The notes: a model not told the origin generated them from the letters alone. 64,000 bases of DNA from Sipunculus nudus (GCA_026874595.1 CM049318.1:23190456-23254455), one strand, 5' to 3'; counted from the stretch's first letter, positions 1-12,639 are shown. Program-made: numbers and translations.

Positions 1-3000
1 CTTGATTATATTACATGAGTGTTGGAAAGCATTTAGTAATGTAAATATATGCTGATACGGTCACCTTAATTATATGACTTGATATATTGTATAATACTAT
101 AGGCAGATATTGTGAATCGAGAAAATACCTGGTATTTTCAATTAACGGTGAGTGATGTCATCAAAAAGCTGTAACCATTTTTTTTTATTTATTTATTATA
201 CAATTGCACTTTAAAGTAGGTAAAGTATGTATACTTGTGAGTTTTTTTTCTCTTATTTAATGTACTATATGTCTTATCATGTATCGAGAATTGCGTGGAA
301 ACATAGGAATCTCAGGTGTTTTATTTGATGTCAGTTTCTGTGACTCTGTTGGCATTGTTTCTCATCAAACTAGTCTAGACAATCCCGTTGACGCTTTGTT
401 TTGCTGTGATTTCTTTTACTTGGCGTGTTCATTAAGAATATATCTAGTGAGCAAAAGGTCTCCATAATTTAAGGGTGAAAGGCCACAGATTATATCAGGA
501 TGTGAAATGTAAGATGTGTAGGCACATGTGTAATTATAGATTCTTGTATGAGAACACAGTCTACAAGGTTGACAGTCCAACCATTGTCCCAGATTGTCAG
601 AGACTCTATCAGCAGTGGCAAGCCAGCGTGTGCCTTATCTAGAGGAATGTCAAAGTCTTTGGCGCCAGCGAAACTTACTTCGGTTGACGTGAGAGGTTGA
701 TGGACATCAACTGTGGTGATAGCCTGAGCAGACCAATCGACTTAGAACAGTCTCTGATATTCTCAGAGTACTAAACATTGAGCAGTTGCCATTTTCTTAC
801 GCGAATACAGGAATCACTTAGTGTGTGTTAACGGTATGTCTGTGATGGCAGGTTGAGCTTAAAGGACAATGGCGATACCAGTTGTGATATAATTATCGAG
901 AGATATAACACGGTATATCGGTGATATAACTGACAGAAGGTGAATTTTGGCACTCGTGATAGTTAAGATTGCCGTTTCAGCGTCTATACACAGCGAGTGT
1001 TCCCGGAACTATTTTCACGATTATGTTGACTACACAGATCCGTGTTTCATTACTCTCATGTGTTCAGGAGTCGGGATCAGGAGTAAGACCAAACCGCTTG
1101 ATTTCCGCTGTGTGTGAAAATACGAAGCATAGATTTTAATACAAGTGTAACCAGGACTCTGTGCTTTTGGAGTTACTATTGAAACGACAGTGTCGATCTT
1201 TTTCCCAGATATATGTTAGTTCTTTTATTTTATTATATTTCTTGTTCTTTTAACTGACGTATGTTCATTTTTGTGCGTATGGGCGAGATTCAGCCATCTC
1301 AGTTAAATTTCAAAAGAATCTGGAAGTCGAGGTGCATTTATCCTCAGAGCTTTATTGATAATATGGCACACTAAGAGAAATTGAGCGTATCGTATATATA
1401 AAGGGTATTAAATTGAGTGCACCGCATTACACGGATACCATGTCCCTAATAACCGGTTATATATGATACCCTGATCAGAGTCATTAGGTGGAGGAGTGTG
1501 GCGTATTATTTATGATACTTGTATTATTCATAAAGTATGATTATAAGGTTTAAAACAGGACGCAATGTAATCGAGTTTATAGGACAGACGTTCATGGTGG
1601 TAGAACGTATGACAATTGCATGACGTTAAGCGACAGTTAATCTTTATTTACAGATAAACATCCTTGTCAGTGGCAAATATTCCCTATTGGTACTGGAAGC
1701 AAGCTTAATTATGATACCGCAGCATATGGCAAGAGACGTTCAGTAGACTGAAAGCCTTGCATAAAAATTATATGTTTCCTAGTACATTTAAGCCTACGCA
1801 TATTTGAAATGTCATAAGAATTATACGAGCCAGTGCCTCATGCCTGTGAACACAATTAAAAGTGCTTAAATCAATCCATTACGTTTGAACCTTTCAATTC
1901 AAGATAAATCTAGAAACATAAAAAATAAAATTATTTAGAACTGTTCAAATTTTGTAGAACAGATTATTGTTACTGAAAGGGATTATGTGCTTTTGTTAGA
2001 AATAATTGGGTTGACATAGACCATTTCATTCAAGAAATCAAGTTAAATAAAGTTAATCCTTTATTTTATCTTAACAATCCTTTATCCATTGCCCATATGG
2101 CAAATATTTTCAAATAAATGACTTACTGTCATGGAGGTACCCCAGGAGGAACACAGTATAGCCAGAGCACGCCTATGCACTAATATCCCGCAAACACGGT
2201 ACAGGCAATGTTAACGGTTTGACCTTCATTGCCTGAGGCGCAGTATATTAGAAAATACTATAAATGACGCCGAATCATGTGTCAGTATTTGAAGCATTGT
2301 AGGTGTGATAACGTTAATCATTAAAGATAGGTTTGTTTAAAGTAACCAATGACAAATATTGATAACTGATTAATTATCAACTTGGATGTTCAAGGCTCCT
2401 CACATGGCGATGATCTTGTTAAGGTTGCTAATCATGATATTAAAAGCTATTTTCTGCATTATAGGGCAATCAATTGACATGCATCTTTCAACTTAGATAT
2501 ATTACTTAGCGCATAACATACTTGTAACCCATCGGACTTTGTGCCGCTTCGAAAAGTCTGTTGTTGTTTTCAAGATATTGATAAAAACCGTATGATGATA
2601 ACATATTAACCCAGCCATGGGTTCCTGGGCGAAGACGTTGAATACATATCCTCAGTTCAAAAGCTCGATAACATCAGTTAACATCACCACAGTAGGACCA
2701 CTTTACTTGAGTTGATATTTTAATAGATCTCGACTTACCTCCCTGCATCAACATTAATATTGTCACACGCATCAATGTTCACGCCTTCAATTTGTCCCTA
2801 ATATATACGATCATTATCTTTTGATGGAAATGACCTTGAATGAACTTAACATCAGAGGCAATATCAGTGTTGCATAATTTTCAGTTGGAAGGTAAACTGT
2901 ATGTGTTATGTATAATGGTGTTCTGATGGATTTTGCAGCATAAATATACTCGTAGTCTTCAGAATGTATGCATGTTAGGTTATACACACGTTAAAGCGTT

Positions 3001-3300
3001 TGTGTCTTGTAACACACCTAATTTGGACCGACATGTCTATTTTTTGTTTATATAGTAAGATGGGATACGCTCTCACGTGTACGCCTACAAGGGGCCAGAG
3101 AGCGTCACATGCGTATTTAGGTGAGACGTTTTCAGGATAGGCCAATTATTAACCTGTTCTTTTGATAACAAATAACCACACCTACTTTTTATGCTTCTTC
3201 CAAGGATAATTCCTTATCTTAGCTTGACATCTCTGTTGAGTATTTTTCTTCTTACTACGCAATAAAGCAAATACTTTTATCATCATCTCTCAAAATTGTT
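1..3300. other. No gene or recognisable element
   Basis: AT-rich sequence with only short chance frames. I see no splice-linked exon chain, repeat array or transposon end. Confidence 0.6.
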
Positions 3301-3309
3301 GTCGTTATA

Positions 3310-3386
3310 CGGTTTTTGCAGTGGTTAGACCTTTGATATCGATCGATATGGTTTTACAGTGGTTAGACCTTTGATATCGATCGTAG
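3310..3386. repeat. Short tandem duplication
   Basis: CAGTGGTTAGACCTTTGATA and TCGATCG occur twice, about 36 bp apart. Confidence 0.8.
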
Positions 3387-3659
3387 TATGACTACGCAGT
3401 AGTTCTCCTGTACTGCTACCAATAATTAGAACAGCTTCGCAGATAAATTCTGTGAATCCTTTAAATAAACTGGAACAAGGGGTAATCATTAAACAATACT
3501 TTGTGAGCAACCCGTGTTAAAGGACTTCAGCCGTGAGGGTTTATACCCTGGTTTACTCGCAGACTTTTCGTTATCGTTCAGTACATGTCCCGCCATTCAT
3601 GCCAGTTTATATACACGTAGCATCATGATTCTTATCGACGTGTTTTCGTTTAGGCTAGT

Positions 3660-5150
3660 GATATGGATTTAAAATAACATAGGCCTTCAATTATCTGCTA
3701 AGAGAATAATGCTACAAGGGAAAACAACATTTATAAATTATTGATTTTTTTGCAGTTATGCATTATAATGCTGCGATCAGTACGGGGGTGATATGTGCAG
3801 TAAGTAAATAACGGCGTGTGCATTATATTATAATATAAGCTCTTGTTTGCCCAACCTAATGAACTAGGTGACGTAGAAGTGTGGTTAAGAATCTGATTCA
3901 TCTCCGAGACACATTGTCATAAAAAAGGAGACATGTATAGATATCTGAATTTTCCAAGATCCATCGTGTGACAGCCAAGCCGAGACCATGACTTGGAAAG
4001 GATTTTATTTTGATGCCTGTCTCATTATTAACCACACGAGAGCTTGTTGAAGTGATCCAAGACAAATAAGTGAGTGTCATCCTTGAAAGCTATAATAGCT
4101 GACCCACTGCTTGCTAAGTGGGATTAACTCGTTTAAATCATCTACTCACATAAATCCTGGGTGCTCACAACCATTTCTGTTTCGTGGAGTTAAATAGGGA
4201 TCCCATGTGCAAGTGACGTAATAAGACTGATATGTCTTACATTCATTCATATAAAAATCAAAGTACACAAAAGTACTCTTAAAAGTACATATGTTTTATG
4301 AGTACTTTTAACGTGAACGTAAACTAGTGCAAGTGATCCTACCATGTTAAGGACGTACTGAGTACTGAGTACTCTAGAGAATACTCACTAGGACGAGTAC
4401 TTAGAGTACGAGTATTGTGAATCCAACTAGACAAGATAATTGAATTGCAAATATACTCTGAAGGGGAGCTGCAAACTTACCAATCAAGAAATCAAGCCGA
4501 TACAAAGGACGTGCTGTTGGGGAGACTAAAGATTAGCACTGCATACTAAAATGGAGGCGATTACCTCCAAGAAATATAAAAAAAGTTAATACATCTTAAG
4601 CTACTAACCAGGATTGTGTGGTCTTGTTATGAATCTAAGAGAATTATTAATAAACTAGGCTTCATAGTTTGGCCGATGGTGGTGGGAGTAAGGCAGTAGT
4701 TCACTGACCAATTTATATATGGTGTGTACCTAAAGGGCATCAAAAAATCAGTTTGGGTGGTCTTTATTCTTTATCAGCGACATAAATACGAGATGATGTA
4801 TGTCGTCTATTCAAGGACCTCTGTGCTAATAGTCGTAGTCAGATTTGTTATAGCTGTTTATATAAAATAACTGATTGACAAAGAAGATAGCAGTATGATA
4901 GTTATGTTAATAATGCGTGCACTTTGGCCAGTGTACGAGAAAGGATGTTGATAAGAAATAGGGGAGACTAAAAACATTTCTATTTAGCATCAAATACCGG
5001 TGCGTACGTTTAGCTGTCTAATTTTGTCCTAAGATATCCATCTTGACGAGGCAGTTACGTTCACGTGACCAAGATAGCAAGTAATTTTAAGTCTGTTCAG
5101 GAGTCGATCACCTAAATACCTTGCATGGCGTTACATGCTCAATGACGTAT
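3660..5150. repeat. Duplicated block Z, copy 1
   Basis: Its two ends align in the same orientation with 21525-21920 and 24165-24580. Landmarks are 3680 (TAGGCCTTCAA), 3805 (AGTAAGTAAATAA), 4758 (GGTCTTTATTCTTTATCA), 4870 (ATAACTGA) and 5070 (TTCACGTGACCAAGATA). The middle differs: copy 2 has about 1.5 kb of extra sequence. Confidence 0.75.
4260..4480. repeat. GTACTC-rich palindromic repeat, copy 1
   Basis: Clusters of GAGTACT/AGTACTC motifs around 4265-4430, followed by ATACTCTGA(A/C)GGGGAGCTGCAA. The same element occurs in inverse orientation at 23610-23800. The ends and mobility are unresolved. Confidence 0.6.
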
Positions 5151-6085
5151 ATACAAGTTACTGATGGTTACTTTTTTGGCAAAAATGCTTTCGATGCATA
5201 CTCTTTGTTTATTTATAACGTTAATACATATTCTTTTAAATAATTACACACACGTGAAGCGTGCAGTGTTAATGAATGCTGGCAGGAAGTTTATCCTTGA
5301 CATTCATATTAATAGACCGTCTGTGGGGTGTATGTGACGTAATGCAAAGACATTACCTGGCCGACAGACAGGGAAAAACAGTGCATAATACGGATGATCA
5401 ATGCTCCGCCACGTAGACCGTCCAACAAGAGTTCAGCAAATGGACCTTTGTTTCCTACGTCTAGTGCTTTTCCACCTTAAATACATCATATATAGCCCCT
5501 AGACTCCCTACAGAAATGTCAACGCGGTGTGTGTTGGGGGGGGGGGGGTACACATGATGGTATGACATCCTTCAAAAAGTTTGCGGCGGCTGAAAAAAAG
5601 GAGGAAAGGATGGTCCTTGGTTCCGCTAATGCGATTAACAAACTATGCATATTTCTTATTTTTCTTAAGGGAGAGCTTCCTTGCATTAAAACATATATTT
5701 AATTCATTTTCACATCTTCATTACATTAATCTATCCTTAATAGATCTATTAAAAATAATAATATATGTAACCAGTCAAAGATCTTAAAAAAAGATTATCT
5801 TCGCGTCCGATTCTGGTTTTTCTCATGTAGATATCATCACTGACCATGCGTGTCCTCCAGGTAAACATACCGATGAATACATTTCTTGCCACGAGCACAG
5901 CGTCACCAAGAAAATCTATGGGTATTTGTACATATCTTATCGAGAGTGTATCCCACTGAATATCGATATTGTCTTTAAACTTTTAAAATAAAAAAAATGA
6001 GCCAACAGTCCTCATATCCTTTAATACATCTCCCCAACCCCGGTAAAATACCCGGTTTACCGGGTTTATCAGCTAGTATTTATAT
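5150..6085. other. No gene seen
   Basis: Contains a poly-G run (about 5537-5548) and the motif pair ACCCGGTTTACCGGGT (6049-6064), a short inverted repeat. Nothing coding. Confidence 0.55.
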
Positions 6086-6086
6086 G

Positions 6087-6087
<1 letters not shown>

Positions 6088-6138
<51 letters not shown>

Positions 6139-6180
6139 TAGATATAGATATAGATATATAGATAGATAGATAGATAGATA
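6088..6180. repeat. TA/GATA microsatellite
   Basis: A TA run followed by GATA units, adjoining the 3' end of the Penelope-like element. Confidence 0.9.
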
Positions 6181-7019
6181 ACAGGATGATGACGCAATAG
6201 TGTTGACTAACTGTTTAATTCATCCACGAGCTTTCCAAGTTTATACCTCCTCCATCCGGTGTCAAGTGGGAAGGTATAGAAATCGGCTGTATATATATAT
6301 GTTAGATAAACAATTTTAACTACCATAATGCATGGTATAGTGTGAAGGATCTGTGATTGGCTGCTCTGAATTTGTACCATGTTGACCCAGGTTCCGAGTT
6401 TGTCATTGTTATTTTACCCAAAATGCTAGGTTATGAGTGTCCCGGTTGAGTTCATGTCCTCTGACACATTTAAGGTTCGAAGTTCATAATGCTCATCGGC
6501 CTAATGCTGATGTTTATTGACGACTAATGTTGTGGCGATCTGGTTGTGCAAGTCCATGTATGTGAATAGAGATAATCCATATATGGTATATTAAATTATA
6601 TATTAAATAGTCTGTATCAGAAAGTTTACGTATAAGATGCTGACGTGTGTCGATTACTTTATATTATTATTGTGTGTAAGCCTTAGAGGTGAACTCATAA
6701 TACGGCGGTATCAGTGGCGGGAATGTGCACGTATGCACAAATAATGCCGTCACGTCATTATCGATTTTGAGGGGTCGTTCGGTGCTATTAATATTATGGT
6801 AGTTCTCAGTGTCTGAAGTATGCCATGAAACCGGCATCGCGATTTAGTTTGTAATCCTTTTCTTATTGTGTTAAATTTGTCAATCAATTTTAGTTCCCAT
6901 ATTTATCGTTGTCGTGTGTAGGTAAGATGACCCTTTAGAACGCAAATCTGCATGCATTCTGATGAGTGTTCCTGTTGAGAAAAATGTTCTCCGACTAGTA
7001 AGTTAGTGTCTAGCGCTTT

Positions 7020-7525
7020 AATGGACTGTCTGTGGCCATTAATTCTGAGACTTAGCATAAGGCTGGTTTCGCCTATATACAAAATATGGTTTAAACTACA
7101 CCTCCACTGGTGCAGTCAAAGTGTCCCTGAATGGTGTGTTTGGCACCATTGATAATAAGGGTTTCGTTGCGGACTATGAGTGGGCAAGTGCGGCAGCACG
7201 TCCTTTTTCACGGGAATGTGCCGTTGGTGTTATCAAATTTGAGGTTTGATTTTAAACTAATTTTTATGTAGATTATGGGGTTGTTTAAAATGAGAGAAGT
7301 GGTGTGTCAGGAAAGAGTGGTTTTAAAGGTGCGTCTGATTCTAATAAAGGTTGTAAATCATAAATAATTCTTTTTTGGAGGTTTTGTTCACGGGGATGAT
7401 ATGTTGTGGCTAACGGTGAACGAGGGATTTCTATTTTGATTTTTGGAGCGAGTAGAGAACTGCGTGCAATTTTAGTGGCTTTTCCTATATGTTTTTCTCC
7501 TGTTTTCTGTTTGTACCCCATGTTT
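7020..7525 (-). pseudogene. Penelope-like C-terminal linker and GIY-YIG endonuclease remnant
   Basis: The 7521-7285 frame reads TTYHPREQNLQKRIIYDL and LKPLFPDTPLLSF, which is the linker that follows RT in Penelope-like elements. Downstream, a Cys-rich stretch leads to FDCTSGGVV, then a stop and frameshift, then YIGETSLMLSLRINGHRQSI (YIGET at 7079-7065). YIGET, the Arg and the Gly-His form the second half of a GIY-YIG core; the spacing between the GIY-like part and YIGET is too short, so part of the nuclease has been lost. Confidence 0.75.
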
Positions 7526-7724
7526 AATAGAAATATTTTGTAAGTTCGCTAAGTTTCGATTTCTATCGGATTTGTCGGAACATATCTTTATTGTGTCTTA
7601 AGGCTTGGCTGAAAATAATGGACTTACCTACATGGGGTGGGTGACAACTAATAGGAAGGGTATAATTATGTGTGTAGGTTGACATATGTTAATTTTACTG
7701 TGGTGTCAAGGAAATTAATCTTAT

Positions 7725-8600
7725 CTACGGAAACTCCATTTTGGATTTTACGTCGGGGTGAATATTTTTGAAATCTCTATACAATTTTAATAGGTTTTCA
7801 CAACCCTGATGCCAGATAAGAAAGATATCGTCGAAGTGACGTAGGTAGAGTAAATGTTTAAATGTTTGTTGATCAAGAAAATTTTCTTCTATGGAAATCA
7901 TAAATGTGTTTGCATATGATGGCGCCATGCGTGTACCAATGGCCGTTTCCATTATCTGAAGAAAAATCTTAATGTAGATGCAAAAAGTATTATGGGTCAG
8001 AATAAATTCCCCTAGTTTTTTACGACTGATGGGGCTGTCGCGTTTCCGGTATGAAAATTTGTGAGTAATTTTAAAGATGCAGCAAGCCCGTCATTGTAGG
8101 GAATATTATTGTAAAGGGATTCCACATCAAGAGTTACTAAGATAGAATGTCGTGGAATTTCGTTGATTTGGCTAAGTTTGTCTAAGAAATCGTTGGTGTC
8201 TCGAGCGTAACTACTGGAATTTCGGACAATAGGTTTTAAACATGATTTCAAAAAGCCGGATATTTTTTCAGTGAGTGTACCCAATCCGGAGAGGATGGGA
8301 CGACCAGGGTTGTTTTGTTTGGGAATTTTGGGAAGTGTATAGAAGTAGCCGTGTTAAGGATTACATGGGATTAATTCTTTAATTTGATGTTGTATTTCTT
8401 GAGGGAATGCCGAGATTAGACCGTTTAGCTCTTGCAGATATTGTAGGTTGGGTCTTTTTCTAGTTTTTGTCAAATAAAATGATTATAGAGTTGGCGATAC
8501 GCTTCTTTTACATAGTCATTCTTATTTTGTATGACAGTGGCTCCCCCTTTATCGACAGGTCTGATCACAATACCATTATTATTCTGTTATTGAATCATTG
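7725..8600 (-). pseudogene. Penelope-type reverse transcriptase, broken
   Basis: RT motif A appears as LVTLDVESLYNNIP (8284-8012 frame) and motif B/C as GTRMAPSYANTFM and then LRHFDDIFLIW (7952-7725 frame). The usual Tyr-x-Asp-Asp is Phe-Asp-Asp here. The family then has a conserved FLDTTV-like strand, seen at about 7710. Internal stops separate the frames, so no full protein can be made. Confidence 0.8.
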
Positions 8601-10626
8601 CTTTGCGTTTACTGGTGGTTAAATTATATTCTGATTTGGTTATTTTGTATATAATTTCAGTTTTAATCCTCCTCTTGAATGTGTTCATGTATAAATCTAA
8701 TTTTTTATTCCGCCCGGGTAAAGGTATCCATTTGCTGTTACGATCTGTTTAAGTTTTTTTAACCGTTTGGGTGTGTAGTCTGCATGATCCATCTGTGTCT
8801 AATAACATCTAATAACATATTCTGCCGGGCGGAGTCTCCGGAAAAATCTTCTAGATATCCGCACAACGCTATAATATCTATTGATTTAGTCAGGCAAAAC
8901 TTGAGACCCTTGGAGAGTAATTAAGTTTCAGAATCAGTTAATTTATAAGCAGATAAGTTGATAACCTTAGATGGGTCAGATGTCGCAAGTCTGTCTGGGT
9001 GTTTGTTGTGCAACTTGTATGTATAAACGGTCAAGTCGTGTGAAATTGGATCTGTCAAAATATACGAGTGTACATTTGTTCAAGTTGTTTTTAACAAGGG
9101 GTTTTCTGAAATTATGGCCGTGTTGTGGTGTCTCTCAAGCTTACCTTTCTTCCAGGTGATATTGTCCAACTTGTCTGTAATTTAAAAGGAATCTAAATAA
9201 ATAAAGATTAAAAAATGAACAAAATAGAAATATACATAAAAAGAGAACGATAGTCTAGAAATTACATAAAATTACATGGAATATGATTATTGAAACTTCT
9301 TGAGCAGTCGGATCTAATTCGTCTTATTTGTCACAGAAGAATAGCTGAGTGTAGGCCTATATTACCCAGTTTGGTCAATGGTTCTCACTCTGGTATTGGT
9401 TGGGTGTAGGCTACTACTGTGGTCCAAACAGGGTGTCTTCTACTATTCGTCGGCTAACGCCTGAAATGTTTGAGCATTCCACGCAACTCCACCTTTAGTA
9501 ATTTTTTTTCTAGATGACTAGATATAATACTAACTTACGCACAGTACAAAGTAAAATGACTGCAGGGCACCCCCCCCCCCCCCTTCAAATGTGCCGTATG
9601 GACAATTTTGATAGTCTCTTACACAGACACATGGTAGCGCTCTCATGAGTGAGCCTGAGGAAGAGGCTACAATTATGAGTGAACCAGTTCATATATATCT
9701 GTCATTCACGGCTGAAGCATCAAGACATGGACCAGATCGGATGTCCACTGACTCGTTCCCCCTAAGTGTTTCAAGGATCGCCATTCCAAAATGTCACTGG
9801 GTACCTATTACTGATCTCTGCCTGTCGAGGTGGGCTGATGCAGGACACCATTCTCCTGTCGATATCTAACTGTTCTCGTAGGTCCTTGGCTTATTTACGG
9901 TCTCCTTGGCTGTTTTCCAAAAAGTCTGGTATATAACGTTTTCTTTAACGTAAATGACACAATTACCATTTCTATGAAATTCATTAAAACTGAGTCAAAG
10001 ATTGAAAACAATTTGTTAAAATTCAAAACTTATTAAATTCTTAATAAAATAATAAATATCTAGCGTTTCACTCTTAAGAAATTATTATTATTATTTTAAA
10101 CATAATGCGTGGTTGACGTATATTTAGTGTATATTATAGTTTGTAGTTATTTAGAGTTTCTGATACCTTTGGCCCTGGCAATCATAAGAACCAGTGACGT
10201 CACCAGGCAGACGTACCACGAGCCCATGTCCTGATCATCCGGTACCATTTTATTTGGAACAATGCTCTGATTTATTTTTAAAGTCAAGTGACACCAACAC
10301 ATCGTATTTTTTCTTCTCTATACTAGAATCGCGCCTTCTCTTGGAGTCAACACCAATAACTACAGCGTCTCTCACGCATGCGTCGTCAAAGTGTGCATTT
10401 GGTACCAGTATACATTTGTTGGCTAGGTAATTTTATGGTCATAAATAAGTGATTAAGCTTGACTCGCTGTACTCTCAATTACCACAATGTCCAGCTGGTT
10501 TTGTATAAATAAAGAATATTCTTGACTGAGCTCCTACTGCGGGTATAGCCATTGGTTATTTTCTTCGCCAGTCCTAGTAACTCTGAAGTTTAGTTTAGTT
10601 TAGTTTAGTTTATTCAACTCAGAAGG

Positions 10627-10640
10627 ACCCCTTTCGGGGT
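10627..10640 (-). ncRNA. LINE 3'-UTR hairpin with GNRA-type tetraloop
   Basis: Minus-strand ACCCCGAAAGGGGT folds into a 5-bp stem closed by GAAA. It lies 38 nt before the 3' end of the element, where LINE reverse transcriptases commonly recognise their template RNA. That role here is inferred. Confidence 0.6.
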
Positions 10641-10934
10641 ATACAGAGTCATGCAATACATTATAAAGAAATTCTTACATGGCAAGATCACATGTGATAT
10701 AAAACAAATTTTACATAGTCATCGAATGATCAATAACAATCAATATACGACAAAAGCACATATTTCTAATCTGAGTATAAAAAGAAGATAATATGCAACA
10801 TACCAATATACTAACATCCGCATAAAGATAGGAACACCTATCTGAAAATAATACTGACACTAAGATGGTAAAATAATTATTTGTAATGTGTATATATAGG
10901 ATGTTCCCTGGGTGTATCAAGTGCAGTAATATTT

Positions 10935-12125
10935 TTAATTTAATGCTGACATGATTTTCTTTACAAATTTAGCTAAGTTTGATAGTTGTAATCGATCCTC
11001 AGTATTGAACAATAGGTGCATTTTTAAGGTGTTTGGTCTAGTCAGGTAAAACTTTGGTATTAGGCGGGATCTTTCCGTCTTGAAGGCAGTACATTCAAAC
11101 AAATAATGAAACTCATCACCGTGGGTATTTAGATTACATAATGTGCATAGACTAGAATGTTTTTTATGTTTAAAAAGACTAATATGAGATGGAAGTTTGT
11201 GATTTGCACACCGAAATTTAATCATGGCATTTCTCTCTGAGAGGTTAAGTGTATTTAAATACTTTTCAAAGCCAAAGTCCTGCTTAATTATCCTATAACT
11301 GTGGCACAGTTTGTTTTCTGCAAATTCATTATGCCAATTTTGCTTACAGATATCATTACGTGTGAGCTCTATGCTCCTTTGTAACCATTTCTTGTTAACA
11401 TCATGACCGGTGTTCCACATGGATGAGTATCCACATCTATCGAGAATACTTTTGATCTTTGATGCCCATACTGGTTTAAATTCATTGCTGTCATAGAGTT
11501 TTTTTCTGAAGACTAAACATGATAAATGACAACTTGTGCTGATTTCCTCCAATTAATTTTATCCAATAGTTGATCATTCTTCTTTCAATAAGATTGTCAA
11601 TAGGAGTTCTACCTAGTTCCCCAAATACCATGCAGTTTGCTGTGCTCTTATTTACCCTAAGTACACTTTTAAGAAACCTTTTTTCAAAAATTTTAATGTG
11701 GTCCAGATTCTGGGACCCCCAGATTTCAGAACCGTATAATAGTATTGGTATCACCATTGCATCAAATAATTCACAAATAATATCAACTGGCAATTGAAGT
11801 TTTTGAGCTTTTGTTTTAGGCTGTACATAGCTAGTTTAGCTTTGCTGACCTGTTTGCTCAGTGCTTTGTGGAACATACCATTGAAATTAAATGTGATACC
11901 TAGATAGGTATAGTCATCCACTACCTCAAGTGTATCGTCTCCAAAGTAGAATGCTGGATGAGATCTTACTTTACCTTTTGAGAAGATGACCACTTTAGTT
12001 TTACTAGTATTTACTGTCAGTAACCATTTTTTACAATAATTGTGTACCTCAGTCAATGCAGCCTGTAGTTCTTCTGCTGACTCAGCCATGACTACAGTGT
12101 CATCTGCATATAGTAATACATACAT
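10935..12125 (-). pseudogene. LINE reverse transcriptase, C-terminal half, frameshifted
   Basis: Three overlapping frames (12125-11751, 11793-11491, 11552-10935) make one broken protein. The first starts at the catalytic box LLYADDTVVMAES and continues WLLTVNTSKTKVVIFSKG and DDYTYLGITF, the usual order of RT palm and thumb motifs. The second has ILLYGSEIWG and FEKRFLKSVL. The third ends with a Cys/His pattern, CTLCNLNTHGDEFHYLFEC, typical of the C-terminal domain of many invertebrate LINEs. The endonuclease and RT fingers are missing through 5' truncation. Two frameshifts make it inactive. Confidence 0.85.
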
Positions 12126-12639
12126 TCTAAGAAGTAGACTTGTACTCTGCGTCCAGATGTTCGGTGGACAGGCCCGGTGGTATGGACAACATCTCCCATA
12201 ACTTGACGCTTAGCATGTTGTAAACTCCCAGCTTCACTACCGATAATGTCGACCTTGATCGAGCCCCGGCCGTCTCGGATCAACTGGCGGAGTATATCTT
12301 CAGGTTTCTCCCTACACAGGTTAGATACTCTCCAAAGTCAGAAAGCCAAGTTTAACGAAGACACATTACTAATATTTACATATCGTAACAGTAAAATATA
12401 TATAAGCATATTTTAACATAACGGCATTAAATGAGGTGTACAATATTGTTATCAAGAATGACAGTAATTATCACACATTTAGATACAGTTCCTTTAGAGG
12501 ACGAATTCTCAAGCTCTGAATCGGATGAAGTTAAAAATTTACATCATTATATTAACCAGACAAAGGTGATTTGCCCAAAACTCCTCAAAGGTTAATCAAA
12601 TTAAAACCAAGGTGCTTCTGATTAAAGATAAGTGTACAT

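Larger units (their letters stand above)
6180..9180 (-). mobile_element. Degenerate Penelope-like retroelement
   Basis: On the minus strand the order is: DKGGATVIQNKNDYVKEAY (about 8575-8505), YTLPKIPKQNNPGRPILSG (about 8335-8285), the RT core (8284-7725), a post-RT stretch, and a GIY-YIG remnant (7180-7020). That RT-then-GIY-YIG order is the hallmark of endonuclease-bearing Penelope-like elements. The stretch AAGCTCGTGGATGAAT near 6220 (minus) resembles the 3' region of such elements, and a TATC microsatellite follows at the 3' end. Stops and frameshifts break the frame repeatedly. The 5' border is vague; it abuts duplicated block Y at about 9190, which lacks it in the other copy. Confidence 0.8.
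10590..12130 (-). mobile_element. 5'-truncated non-LTR (LINE) retrotransposon with target-site duplication
   Basis: Its borders are fixed by comparison with the uninterrupted copy at 41080. GAAGT occurs at 10585-10589 and again at 12131-12135, a 5-bp target-site duplication. On the minus strand the insertion begins just before the reverse-transcriptase YADD box, so it is heavily 5'-truncated, and it runs to a tail of AAACT units at 10612-10590. The 3' UTR (10934-10590) ends with a hairpin ACCCC-GAAA-GGGGT at 10640-10627. The clade is not resolved; a CR1/Jockey-like relative is possible. Confidence 0.85.
10153..12337 (-). pseudogene. Broken paralogue of exon 9, split by a LINE insertion
   Basis: Minus-strand 12337-12131 plus 10589-10172 correspond to exon 9 (40659-41289). 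The 5' part still reads DGRGSIKVDIIGSE; the 3' part reads SKRRRDSSIEKKKYDVLVSL. It is disabled in several ways: the splice acceptor CTTAG has become CTTGG, the first 20 codons are shifted by small deletions, there is a frameshift after the VSLDF segment, and a 1541-bp LINE lies between the two halves. The donor region survives as CCAAAG/GTATCAG. A non-functional relic is the simplest reading. Confidence 0.8.
9190..12630. repeat. Duplicated block Y, copy 1 (relic, interrupted by a LINE)
   Basis: Aligns by eye, same orientation, with 38830-41600. Shared landmarks are the run around 9280-9310 (TGATTATTGAAACTTCTTG), 9813-9860 (GATCTCTGCCTG), 10040-10190 (ATATCTAGCGTTTCAC; TTTGGCCCTGG) and the intron part 12340-12480 (AAGCATATTTTAAC). 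Compared with copy 2 it lacks the part carrying the last coding exon and has gained the LINE at 10590-12130. Confidence 0.8.
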
